Shown piece after piece: positions 56,932 to 64,000 of a stretch of DNA of 64,000 nucleotides (positions within the stretch are counted from its first letter, which is position 1; each line of letters begins with the position of its first letter). The notes below the pieces were generated by a model. The model worked only from the letters and a program-made list of their open reading frames with translations, searched no databases and was not told where the DNA came from. Location of the stretch: assembly GCF_036178145.1 (NCBI RefSeq), contig NZ_CP108067.1:4402001-4466000 (forward strand). The letters are read 5' to 3'. The DNA is from Streptomyces sp. NBC_00273 (GTDB lineage Bacteria > Actinomycetota > Actinomycetes > Streptomycetales > Streptomycetaceae). The position numbers and the translations under genes were made by a program.

Positions 56932-57312
56932 CTACTTCTTGCCCGGCTTCTTCTTACCGGCGATCGCGCGACGCGGGCCCTTGCGGGTACGCGCGTTGGT
57001 GCTGGTGCGCTGACCGTGCACCGGGAGGCCGCGACGGTGGCGGATACCCTGGTAGCACTGGATCTCGATCTTGCGGCGGATGTCGCCCTGGATCTCGCGG
57101 CGGAGGTCACCCTCGGTACGGAGGTTGGCGTCCACGTACTCGCGGATCTTGACGAGGTCCTCTTCGGCCAGGTCACGAACGCGGGTGTTCGGGTTCACGC
57201 CGGTGGAGGCGAGGATCTCCTTGGACCGGGTGCGCCCGATACCGAAGACGTAGGTGAGTGCGATCTCCACGCGCTTTTCGCGCGGGATGTCAACACCGGA
57301 AACGCGTGCCAT
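56932..57312 (-). CDS. rpsM: Ribosomal protein S13 (uS13)
   Basis: The product is 126 residues: [61 protein letters not shown]. It binds the 30S head and P-site tRNA. About 200 bp without a gene precede it, up to rpmJ. Confidence 0.98.
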   Translation of the reverse strand: MARVSGVDIPREKRVEIALTYVFGIGRTRSKEILASTGVNPNTRVRDLAEEDLVKIREYVDANLRTEGDLRREIQGDIRRKIEIQCYQGIRHRRGLPVHGQRTSTNARTRKGPRRAIAGKKKPGKK

Positions 57313-57512
57313 TCAATGGCTCCTGTGTGTTCGGGGGTCTTCAGCAGAACCGACCCCGACCGCCGACCACCCCGAAGTGGGTGATGGTACGCCCGGGTCC
57401 CCGGCCCCCGCCGGAGGTGCCGCCGGCCCCGTGAAGGGCTGGGCGGGTTCTGCGTATGTACGTTTTCTTACGTCGCGCGAAGAACTGCGGAAGGCAGGTC
57501 GGTCGGCGTGCG

Positions 57513-57626
57513 TCAGCCCTGGCGCTGCTTGTGGCGCAGGTTGTCGCAGATGACCATGACCCGGCCGTGACGGCGGATCACCTTGCACTTGTCGCAGATC
57601 TTCTTGACGCTCGGCTTGACCTTCAT
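57513..57626 (-). CDS. rpmJ: Ribosomal protein L36 (bL36)
   Basis: The product is 37 residues: [20 protein letters not shown], with Cys/His zinc-ribbon ligands retained (the C+ form). It lies 73 bp after infA. Confidence 0.97.
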   Translation of the reverse strand: MKVKPSVKKICDKCKVIRRHGRVMVICDNLRHKQRQG

Positions 57627-57699
57627 GTTGGTGAGGTTCTCCGGGTCAGTGCCACCACCCGCACCGGGACGGATGCCCAGGCAGGAGTGAGAGCAAGAT

Positions 57700-57921
57700 C
57701 TACTTGTATCGGTAGACGATCCGGCCACGCGTCAGGTCGTACGGAGACAGCTCCACAACGACCCGGTCATCGGGGAGGATGCGGATGTAGTGCATGCGCA
57801 TCTTGCCGCTGATGTGCGCGAGGACCTTGTGACCGTTCTGGAGTTCCACCTTGAACATCGCGTTCGGGAGGGACTCGATCACGGTGCCCTCGATTTCGAT
57901 GGCACCTTGCTTCTTGGCCAC
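57700..57921 (-). CDS. infA: Translation initiation factor IF-1
   Basis: The product is 73 residues: [57 protein letters not shown] OB fold (here PDDRV). GTG start with AAAGGCGA. It blocks the A site during initiation. It begins a short infA-rpmJ unit. Confidence 0.98.
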   Translation of the reverse strand: MAKKQGAIEIEGTVIESLPNAMFKVELQNGHKVLAHISGKMRMHYIRILPDDRVVVELSPYDLTRGRIVYRYK

Positions 57922-58059
57922 GCTTCGCCTTTCGAATCGGCTACCTTGATCAGCTCCGTGCGCCATGCAGGCATGGAAGTGCACGAGAGCCGACGAGTCA
58001 GTCTACGTCAGGGCACCCAGAAAGACGAATCCGGAAAGTTTGCCCCAGAGTCTAGATCA

Positions 58060-58911
58060 TTAACCGAGGGGGTCCGGAGCCGTGGTGACTCCGTACTCCG
58101 CCAGCTTCGCCTTTCCACAGTCCGGGCTGGTCAGGACGATGGGACCGGCCTCCGTCAGCGCGATGGAGTGCTCCCAGTGCGAGGACCAGGTGCCGTCCGT
58201 CGTGATGACCGTCCAGTCGTCCGAAAGGACCTCCGTCTGGGCGGTTCCCAGGGAGACCATGGGCTCGATCGCCAGGCAGAGGCCCGGAACCAGCTTGATC
58301 CCCTTGCCCCGCTTGCGCGAGACGTAGTTCAGCAGGTGGGGGTCCATGTGCATCTCGGACCCGATGCCGTGGCCGCCGTAGTCCTCGATGATCCCGAACT
58401 TGCCGAGGCTGTGCTCACCGGTGGAGGGACGGGGCTGGCGCTTGATGTACGTCTCGATCGCCTTGGAGATGTCCACGAGACGGTTGCCGAGCTTCATGGC
58501 GGCGATCCCGGCCCACATGGACTCCTCGGTCACCCGGGACAGCTCCACGAGCTCAGGGGCGTGCCCGGTGCCCACGAAGGCCGTGTACGCGGCGTCGCCG
58601 TGCCAGCCGTCCACGATCGCGCCCGCGTCGATCGAGATGATGTCGCCGTCCTTGAGGACGGTCTTGTCGTCGGGGATGCCGTGGACGACGACCTCGTTCA
58701 CCGAGGTGCAGATGGTCGCGGGGAAGCCGCCGTAGCCGAGGAAGTTCGACTTGGCCCCGGCGTCCGCGATGACCTTGCGGGCCACCATGTCCAGATCCCG
58801 CGTCGTGGCACCCGGCACGGCCGCCTCACGGGTCGCAGCGTGGATCGCCGCGACGACCAGCCCTGCCTCGCGCATCTTCGCGATCTGCTCGGGGGTCTTG
58901 ATCTGGACCAT
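58060..58911 (-). CDS. map: Methionine aminopeptidase type I
   Basis: The product is 283 residues. The metal ligands fall in SIDAGAIVDGWHGDAAYTA, the catalytic GIGSEMHMDP region and LAIEPMVSLG. It removes initiator methionine. A terminator separates it from adk. Confidence 0.97.
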   Translation of the reverse strand: MVQIKTPEQIAKMREAGLVVAAIHAATREAAVPGATTRDLDMVARKVIADAGAKSNFLGYGGFPATICTSVNEVVVHGIPDDKTVLKDGDIISIDAGAIVDGWHGDAAYTAFVGTGHAPELVELSRVTEESMWAGIAAMKLGNRLVDISKAIETYIKRQPRPSTGEHSLGKFGIIEDYGGHGIGSEMHMDPHLLNYVSRKRGKGIKLVPGLCLAIEPMVSLGTAQTEVLSDDWTVITTDGTWSSHWEHSIALTEAGPIVLTSPDCGKAKLAEYGVTTAPDPLG

Positions 58912-58960
58912 GGGAAATGCCTTCCACCTTCGGATCTGCGTTGTTCAGGTCTTCTCAACA

Positions 58961-58997
58961 GTACGGCCGCGATGTCCTGGGGACACCGCGGCCGTAC
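58961..58997 (-). terminator. Terminator between adk and map
   Basis: 17-bp stem GTACGGCCGCGATGTCC/GGACACCGCGGCCGTAC with one mismatch and a 3-base loop, so map needs its own promoter or read-through. Confidence 0.9.
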
Positions 58998-59014
58998 CTG
59001 CGCACAAAGGGTTA

Positions 59015-59662
59015 CTACTTCTTGAGGGCGTCCATCGCGCGCTTCGTGACGTCCGCGACCTCACCGAGGGCCGGGATGGTCACCAGCAGGCCCTGGGCCT
59101 TGTAGTAGTCGATGATCGGCTCGGTCTGCGTGTGGTAGACCTCCAGCCGGTTGCGGACCGTGGCCTCGGAGTCGTCGCCGCGCTGGTACAGCTCGCCGCC
59201 GCAGGTGTCGCAGACGCCCTCGGCCTTCGGCGGGGCGTACGTCACGTGGAAGACGTGCGCGGACTCGTTGCGGCAGATCCGCCGACCGGCGATCCGCTTG
59301 ACGACCTCGTCCTCCTCGACCTCCAGGTCGAGGACGGCGTCGAGCTTCATGCCCGCCGCCTGGAGCATCACGTCGAGCGCCTCGGCCTGCGAGACGTTGC
59401 GCGGGAACCCGTCGAGCAGGAAGCCGTTCACGGCGTCCGACTGCTCCATACGGTCCTTCGCCATGCCGATGGTCACTTCGTCGGGCACCAGGTCGCCGGC
59501 GTCCATGTACGCCTTCGCCTGCTTGCCCAGCTCGGTGCCCTGGCTGATGTTGGCCCGGAACAGGTCACCCGTGGAGATGTGCGGAATCGACAGGTTCTTG
59601 GCGAGGAACGCGGCCTGCGTTCCCTTGCCCGCACCGGGCGGTCCAACGAGGACGATTCGCAT
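59015..59662 (-). CDS. adk: Adenylate kinase
   Basis: The product is 215 residues. P-loop [28 protein letters not shown] and the lid with Cys-rich [32 protein letters not shown] (partial zinc site). It interconverts AMP, ADP and ATP. Its ATG overlaps the secY stop by 1 base. Confidence 0.98.
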   Translation of the reverse strand: MRIVLVGPPGAGKGTQAAFLAKNLSIPHISTGDLFRANISQGTELGKQAKAYMDAGDLVPDEVTIGMAKDRMEQSDAVNGFLLDGFPRNVSQAEALDVMLQAAGMKLDAVLDLEVEEDEVVKRIAGRRICRNESAHVFHVTYAPPKAEGVCDTCGGELYQRGDDSEATVRNRLEVYHTQTEPIIDYYKAQGLLVTIPALGEVADVTKRAMDALKK

Positions 59663-60975
59663 CAGCGGAGGAACCCTTCGTAATTACGCTGCTGGAGCTG
59701 GCTCTCGATCTGCTTCACGGTTTCCAGACCCACACCCACGATGATGAGGATGCTCGTCCCGCCGAACGGGAAGTTCTGGTTCGCTCCGAAGCCGGCCAAC
59801 GCCATCGTCGGCACAAGAGCGATGAGACCCAGGTACAGCGACCCCGGCCAGGTGATCCGGTTGAGTACGTAGCTGAGGTACTCGGCGGTGGGCCGACCGG
59901 CGCGGATGCCCGGGATGAACCCACCATACTTCTTCATGTTGTCTGCAACTTCCTCGGGGTTGAACGAGATCGCCACGTAGAAGAACGCGAAGAACACGAT
60001 CAGGAGGAAGTAGGCCGCGATGTAGTACGGGTGGTCGCCCTTGACGAAGTGCTTCTGGATCCAGATGGCCCAGCCGGCCTGGGATCCGCTGAACTGCACG
60101 ACCAGCGCCGGGATGTAGAGCAGCGACGAGGCGAAGATGACGGGGATGATGCCCGCCTGGTTCACCTTGAGCGGGATGTAGGTCGAGGTACCGCCGTACG
60201 CACGGCGGCCGATCATGCGCTTCGCGTACTGGACCGGGATCCGGCGCTGCGCCTGCTCGACGAAGACCACCAGGCCGACCATCGCGAGGCCGACGAGCAT
60301 GACCACACCGAACTCGACCCAACCGTCAGCGATCTTGCCCTGGAGCTTGATCTGCCAGAGGGCGCCGATGAAGCCGGCGGCGATCGAGATGAACATGAGG
60401 ATCGACATGCCGTTGCCGATGCCGCGGTCGGTGATGAGCTCACCGAGCCACATGACGACGCAGGTGCCGGCGGTCATGGTGACCACCATGACGACCGTGG
60501 TGAAGATCGACCGGTCCGGGACGATCTCGCGGCCGACCTGGCAGGTGCCGAAGAGGGCACCGGTGCGAGCGGTGGCGACGAGGCCGGTGCCCTGCAGGAT
60601 CGCGAGGGCGACCGTCAAATAGCGCGTGTACTGAGTGATCTTCGCCGTGCCGGACTGTCCCTCTTTCTTGAGGGCCTCCAGCTTCGGGATGACCACGGTC
60701 AGCAGCTGCAGAATGATGCTCGCCGTGATGTAGGGCATGATGCCGAGCGCGAAGATCGTGATCTGCAGCAGCGCACCGCCGCTGAACATGTTGACCAGGC
60801 CGAACAGCCCATTGCTGCTGCCTGCCTGCTCCACACAGATCTGAACGTTCTTGTAGCTCACCCCGGGGACCGGTACGTGGGACCCGAGCCGGAACAGCAC
60901 GATGATGCCGAGCGTGAAGAGCAGCTTCTTGCGCAGGTCGGGCGTCTTGAACGCCCGGGCGAACGCGGTGAGCAC
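59662..60975 (-). CDS. secY: Protein translocase subunit SecY
   Basis: The product is 437 residues with 10 membrane helices: [20 protein letters not shown] plug region, [34 protein letters not shown], and the C-terminal [24 protein letters not shown] end. It forms the Sec channel. It is separated from rplO by a strong hairpin. Confidence 0.98.
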   Translation of the reverse strand: MLTAFARAFKTPDLRKKLLFTLGIIVLFRLGSHVPVPGVSYKNVQICVEQAGSSNGLFGLVNMFSGGALLQITIFALGIMPYITASIILQLLTVVIPKLEALKKEGQSGTAKITQYTRYLTVALAILQGTGLVATARTGALFGTCQVGREIVPDRSIFTTVVMVVTMTAGTCVVMWLGELITDRGIGNGMSILMFISIAAGFIGALWQIKLQGKIADGWVEFGVVMLVGLAMVGLVVFVEQAQRRIPVQYAKRMIGRRAYGGTSTYIPLKVNQAGIIPVIFASSLLYIPALVVQFSGSQAGWAIWIQKHFVKGDHPYYIAAYFLLIVFFAFFYVAISFNPEEVADNMKKYGGFIPGIRAGRPTAEYLSYVLNRITWPGSLYLGLIALVPTMALAGFGANQNFPFGGTSILIIVGVGLETVKQIESQLQQRNYEGFLR

Positions 60976-61092
60976 GGTGCCTCCTGCGACCCCCGCGCTA
61001 CTGCGTCAGAGGTGACGGTCTGAGGGATCGACGAATACGACAAAGCAAAGGTGCACGCCACCTTACCGGCGAGTGTGCCTTCCGTGGAACGA

Positions 61093-61132
61093 CCGACCGG
61101 GGATGCCCCATATGTGAGGCATCCCCGGTCGG
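61093..61132 (-). terminator. Hairpin between rplO and secY
   Basis: A 15-bp perfect stem CCGACCGGGGATGCC/GGCATCCCCGGTCGG with a 10-base loop ends the ribosomal-protein part of the spc operon; secY-adk follow in ~190 bp. Confidence 0.9.
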
Positions 61133-61162
61133 GTTTCGAGCTATTCAGCCACTGAAATCGTC

Positions 61163-61618
61163 TTAGACGAGCTCGGTGACGGTGCCGCCGGCAGCGGCAA
61201 TCTTCTCCTTGGCGGAGGCGGAGACGGCGTCAACCGAAACCTGCAGCGCCACGGAGATCTCGCCCTGGCCCAGGACCTTGACGAGGCTGTTCTTGCGAAC
61301 CGCGCCCTTGGCGACCAGGTCGGCCACCGTGACTTCTCCACCCTCGGGGTAGAGAGCGCCGAGCTTGTCCAGGTTCACGACCTGGAACTCGGTGCGGAAC
61401 GGGTTCTTGAAGCCCTTGAGCTTCGGCAGGCGCATGTGGAGGGGCATCTGCCCACCCTCGAAGCGCTGCGGGATCTGGTAACGGGCCTTCTGGCCCTTCG
61501 TACCACGACCGGCCGTCTTACCCTTCGACGCCTCACCACGACCGACACGGGTCTTCGCGGTCTTGGCGCCGGGGGCGGGACGGAGGTTGTGGGCCTTCAG
61601 CGGGCTGTTCTCAGCCAT
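61163..61618 (-). CDS. rplO: Ribosomal protein L15 (uL15)
   Basis: The product is 151 residues: [39 protein letters not shown] and the C-terminal beta domain. It starts 2 bp after rpmD ends. Confidence 0.98.
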   Translation of the reverse strand: MAENSPLKAHNLRPAPGAKTAKTRVGRGEASKGKTAGRGTKGQKARYQIPQRFEGGQMPLHMRLPKLKGFKNPFRTEFQVVNLDKLGALYPEGGEVTVADLVAKGAVRKNSLVKVLGQGEISVALQVSVDAVSASAKEKIAAAGGTVTELV

Positions 61619-61620
61619 GA

Positions 61621-61803
61621 TTAGTCAACCTCCTCAACCGTCACGAGGTGGCGGACGGTGTGCACCATTCCGCGGAACTCGGGGCGGTCCTCCTTGACGA
61701 CGACGTCGTTCAGGCGCTTGAGCCCGAGCGAACGCAGCGTGTCGCGGTGGTTCTGCTTGCTGCCGATGTACGACTTCGTCTGCGTGATCTTGAGGCGAGC
61801 CAT
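61621..61803 (-). CDS. rpmD: Ribosomal protein L30 (uL30)
   Basis: The product is 60 residues: [35 protein letters not shown]. It overlaps the rpsE stop by 1 base (TAATG). Confidence 0.98.
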   Translation of the reverse strand: MARLKITQTKSYIGSKQNHRDTLRSLGLKRLNDVVVKEDRPEFRGMVHTVRHLVTVEEVD

Positions 61804-62405
61804 TACGCACCCGCCCCAGCACGTGCACGAAGCAGAGCCGCGGGGGCGACGTCCTCGAGGGGCAGACCACGGCGAGCCGCGATCTCCTCGGGACGCTGCA
61901 GGCCCTTGAGGGCCTCCACGGTCGCGTGCACGATGTTGATCGCGTTGTCGGAGCCCAGGGACTTCGACAGGATGTCGTGAACGCCGGCGCACTCCAGAAC
62001 GGCGCGCACCGGGCCACCGGCGATAACACCGGTACCGGGGGAAGCAGGCTTCAGCAGGACGACGCCCGCAGCCTTCTCGCCCTGGATCGGGTGAGGGATG
62101 GTGCCCTGGATGCGCGGAACCTTGAAGAAGTTCTTCTTCGCTTCCTCGACACCCTTGGCGATGGCCGCGGGAACTTCCTTGGCCTTGCCGTAACCGACAC
62201 CTACAGTGCCGTCACCGTCGCCCACCACGACCAGCGCGGTGAAGCTGAAGCGGCGACCACCCTTGACAACCTTGGCGACGCGGTTGATCGCGACAACGCG
62301 CTCAACGTAAGCGGTCTTCTCGGCGGCAGGGCCACCGTCGCGACCCTTCCGGTCCCGCCGCTCGCCGCCACCGGCACCGCTTCCGCGGCGCTGGGGTCCA
62401 GCCAT
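61803..62405 (-). CDS. rpsE: Ribosomal protein S5 (uS5)
   Basis: The product is 200 residues: [45 protein letters not shown]. The N-terminal ~25 residues are Gly/Arg-rich. It affects decoding accuracy. Part of the spc operon. Confidence 0.98.
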   Translation of the reverse strand: MAGPQRRGSGAGGGERRDRKGRDGGPAAEKTAYVERVVAINRVAKVVKGGRRFSFTALVVVGDGDGTVGVGYGKAKEVPAAIAKGVEEAKKNFFKVPRIQGTIPHPIQGEKAAGVVLLKPASPGTGVIAGGPVRAVLECAGVHDILSKSLGSDNAINIVHATVEALKGLQRPEEIAARRGLPLEDVAPAALLRARAGAGA

Positions 62406-62450
62406 TGGATTACCTCTCTCTGTTACGTCCGTGAGTCCCGGAACCGGGGC

Positions 62451-62834
62451 TTAGAACTTCAGCCCGGCTTCGCGGGCGGCGTCAGCCAGAGCGGCAATGC
62501 GCCCGGCGTATCGGTTGCCACCGCGGTCGAACACGACGGTCTCGACACCCGCAGCCTTGGCACGCTCGGCGACGAGCGCGCCGACAGCCTGGGCCTGCGA
62601 GCTCTTGTCGCCTTCGCCACCACGGATCGAAGCGTCCAGGGTCGACGCCGACGCCAGGGTGTGACCCTGGAGGTCGTCGATGACCTGAGCAACGATGTTG
62701 CGGTTGGAACGCGTCACGACGAGGCGCGGACGCTCCGCCGTACCCGAGACGTTCTTGCGGATGCGGATGTGGCGGCGAGCCTTGGCAGCGCGCTTGTACG
62801 CGTCGCCCTTGGCGATCTTCACACCGTATGCCAT
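62451..62834 (-). CDS. rplR: Ribosomal protein L18 (uL18)
   Basis: The product is 127 residues: [34 protein letters not shown], binds 5S rRNA. It starts 2 bp after rplF ends. Confidence 0.98.
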   Translation of the reverse strand: MAYGVKIAKGDAYKRAAKARRHIRIRKNVSGTAERPRLVVTRSNRNIVAQVIDDLQGHTLASASTLDASIRGGEGDKSSQAQAVGALVAERAKAAGVETVVFDRGGNRYAGRIAALADAAREAGLKF

Positions 62835-62836
62835 GG

Positions 62837-63376
62837 CTACTTACCAGCCTTTCCGACCTTGCGGCGGATGACCTCGCCGGCGTACTTGACACCCTTGGCC
62901 TTGTACGGGTCGGGCTTCCGCAGCTTGCGGATGTTGGCGGCGACCTCGCCGACCTTCTGCTTGTCGATGCCCTCGACCGTGAACTTGGTCGGCGACTCGA
63001 CCTTGAAGGAGATGCCCTCGGGCGCCTCCACCAGGATCGGGTGGCTGTAACCCAGCTGGAACTCCAGGTTGGAGCCCTTCGCCAGGACACGGTAACCGAC
63101 ACCGCTGATCTCGAGAGCCTTGACGTATCCCGTGGTCACACCGGTGATCATGTTCGCCACCAGCGTGCGGGACAGGCCGTGCAGGGCCTTGTTCTGACGC
63201 TCGTCGTTCGGACGGGTGACGTTCAGAACGCCGTCCTCGCCCTTCACGACGGCGATGGGAGCCTTAACGGTGTGGGAGAGGGAACCCTTGGGGCCCTTCA
63301 CCGCAACCGTGCTGCCATCGATGGTGACGTCCACACCGGCGGGAACCTGGATGGGGAGCTTGCCGATTCGCGACAT
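62837..63376 (-). CDS. rplF: Ribosomal protein L6 (uL6)
   Basis: The product is 179 residues: [43 protein letters not shown] and [24 protein letters not shown]. Located near the factor-binding centre. Confidence 0.98.
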   Translation of the reverse strand: MSRIGKLPIQVPAGVDVTIDGSTVAVKGPKGSLSHTVKAPIAVVKGEDGVLNVTRPNDERQNKALHGLSRTLVANMITGVTTGYVKALEISGVGYRVLAKGSNLEFQLGYSHPILVEAPEGISFKVESPTKFTVEGIDKQKVGEVAANIRKLRKPDPYKAKGVKYAGEVIRRKVGKAGK

Positions 63377-63396
63377 TGCTTTTCCTCCGTTCCCGA

Positions 63397-63795
63397 CTAC
63401 CAGACGTAGGCGAGGACTTCCCCACCTACGCCCTTCTTGCCTGCCTGCTGGCCGGTGAGCAGACCGTGCGACGTGGAGATGATCGCCACGCCCAGGCCGC
63501 CGAGCACCTTCGGCAGGTTGGTGGACTTCGCGTACACGCGCAGACCGGGCTTCGAGATCCGCTTGATGCCCGCGATGGAGCGCTCACGGTTCGGCCCGAA
63601 CTTCAGCTCGAGGACGAGGTTCTTGCCGACCTCGGCGTCCTCGACCTTCCAGCCGGTGATGAAACCCTCCTGCTTGAGGATCTCTGCGATGTGCGACTTG
63701 ATCTTGCTGTGCGGCATCACGACGGTGTCGTGGTACGCCGAGTTAGCGTTACGCAGACGGGTCAGCATGTCTGCGATCGGGTCAGTCATGGTCAT
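63397..63795 (-). CDS. rpsH: Ribosomal protein S8 (uS8)
   Basis: The product is 132 residues. The ATG at 63795 ([23 protein letters not shown]) has GAAGGCC upstream; the C-terminal [26 protein letters not shown] is diagnostic. S8 also represses the spc operon in other bacteria. The ~205 bp beyond it hold no gene end I can read; rpsN is expected just outside the window. Confidence 0.98.
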   Translation of the reverse strand: MTMTDPIADMLTRLRNANSAYHDTVVMPHSKIKSHIAEILKQEGFITGWKVEDAEVGKNLVLELKFGPNRERSIAGIKRISKPGLRVYAKSTNLPKVLGGLGVAIISTSHGLLTGQQAGKKGVGGEVLAYVW

Positions 63796-64000
63796 GAAGT
63801 GGCCTTCGGCCTCTCTCGCCGGGGTTTCCTGTATGCGCCATCCCTCTCCCCACTCAGTGGCGGGACGGGTGCGGTGCGGGGACCTACGGCGTAGTAAGTC
63901 GATAGGGCGGCGGACGCCCAACCCCACAAGCCTACGGCATGCGGGGCTGGGCACCCACCGACCAGATGCTTACCGAGAGTCTCTGGAACTTCCCAAGTCC

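Noticed and set aside
63900..64000. C-terminus of rpsN at the right edge
   Set aside because: The minus-strand frames here do not give the S14 ending; the gene should lie beyond the window.

Overview
The window is chromosomal DNA from a Streptomyces-type actinomycete. The GC content is very high, GTG starts are common, and the gene order (whiD, bldM, shbA, guaB2, guaB3; groES-groEL1; tsaB-rimI-tsaD; alr, nnr, acpS, glmS; glmM, rpsI, rplM; truA, rplQ, rpoA ... rpsH) is the conserved Streptomyces core order. It is core chromosome rather than a mobile island. I see no rRNA, tRNA, CRISPR array, transposase or integrase.

Region 1 (1-10.5 kb): a Ser/Thr pseudokinase running off the left edge; a membrane Ser/Thr kinase with an expanded Ala/Lys/Ser repeat N-terminus; glycerol-3-phosphate dehydrogenase; a nucleotide-sugar dehydrogenase-like protein lacking its catalytic residues; a frameshifted conserved gene; and a membrane-anchored M16 peptidase homologue. 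Region 2 (10.5-16 kb): purine genes guaB3 and guaB2, then the developmental regulators ShbA, BldM and WhiD, with a textbook sigma-BldN promoter before bldM. Region 3 (16-22.4 kb): LysR/MOSC, an SDR, a SnoaL-type protein, groEL1 and groES behind two CIRCE operators, then a repeat-filled 790-bp gap.

Region 4 (22.4-34.5 kb): a two-component system followed by LCP and SEDS cell-wall genes; a GntR regulator with three palindromic operators facing two tiny overlapping genes; a repeat protein; small ABM and VOC proteins; two tandem NodB-type lipoproteins; and a methyltransferase. Region 5 (34.5-50.5 kb): t6A tRNA-modification genes (tsaB, rimI, tsaD, tsaE), an L,D-transpeptidase-like protein without its cysteine, alr, NAD(P)HX repair, acpS, glmS, a lipoprotein, coaA, a DUF389 protein, glmM, rpsI and rplM. 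Region 6 (50.7-64 kb): a GT87-type glycosyltransferase, an ABC-F ATPase, truA, and the alpha/spc ribosomal cluster (rplQ, rpoA, rpsK, rpsM, rpmJ, infA, map, adk, secY, rplO, rpmD, rpsE, rplR, rplF, rpsH) read on the minus strand.

A recurring theme is leaderless transcription: at least nine genes have a -10-like hexamer exactly six or seven bases before the start codon and no Shine-Dalgarno. The least explained items are the GntR/TCTCTAGAGA/two-microprotein module, the degenerate enzymes (pseudokinase, Cys-less sugar dehydrogenase, Cys-less GuaB3, Cys-less transpeptidase fold), and the intergenic repeat cluster after groES.
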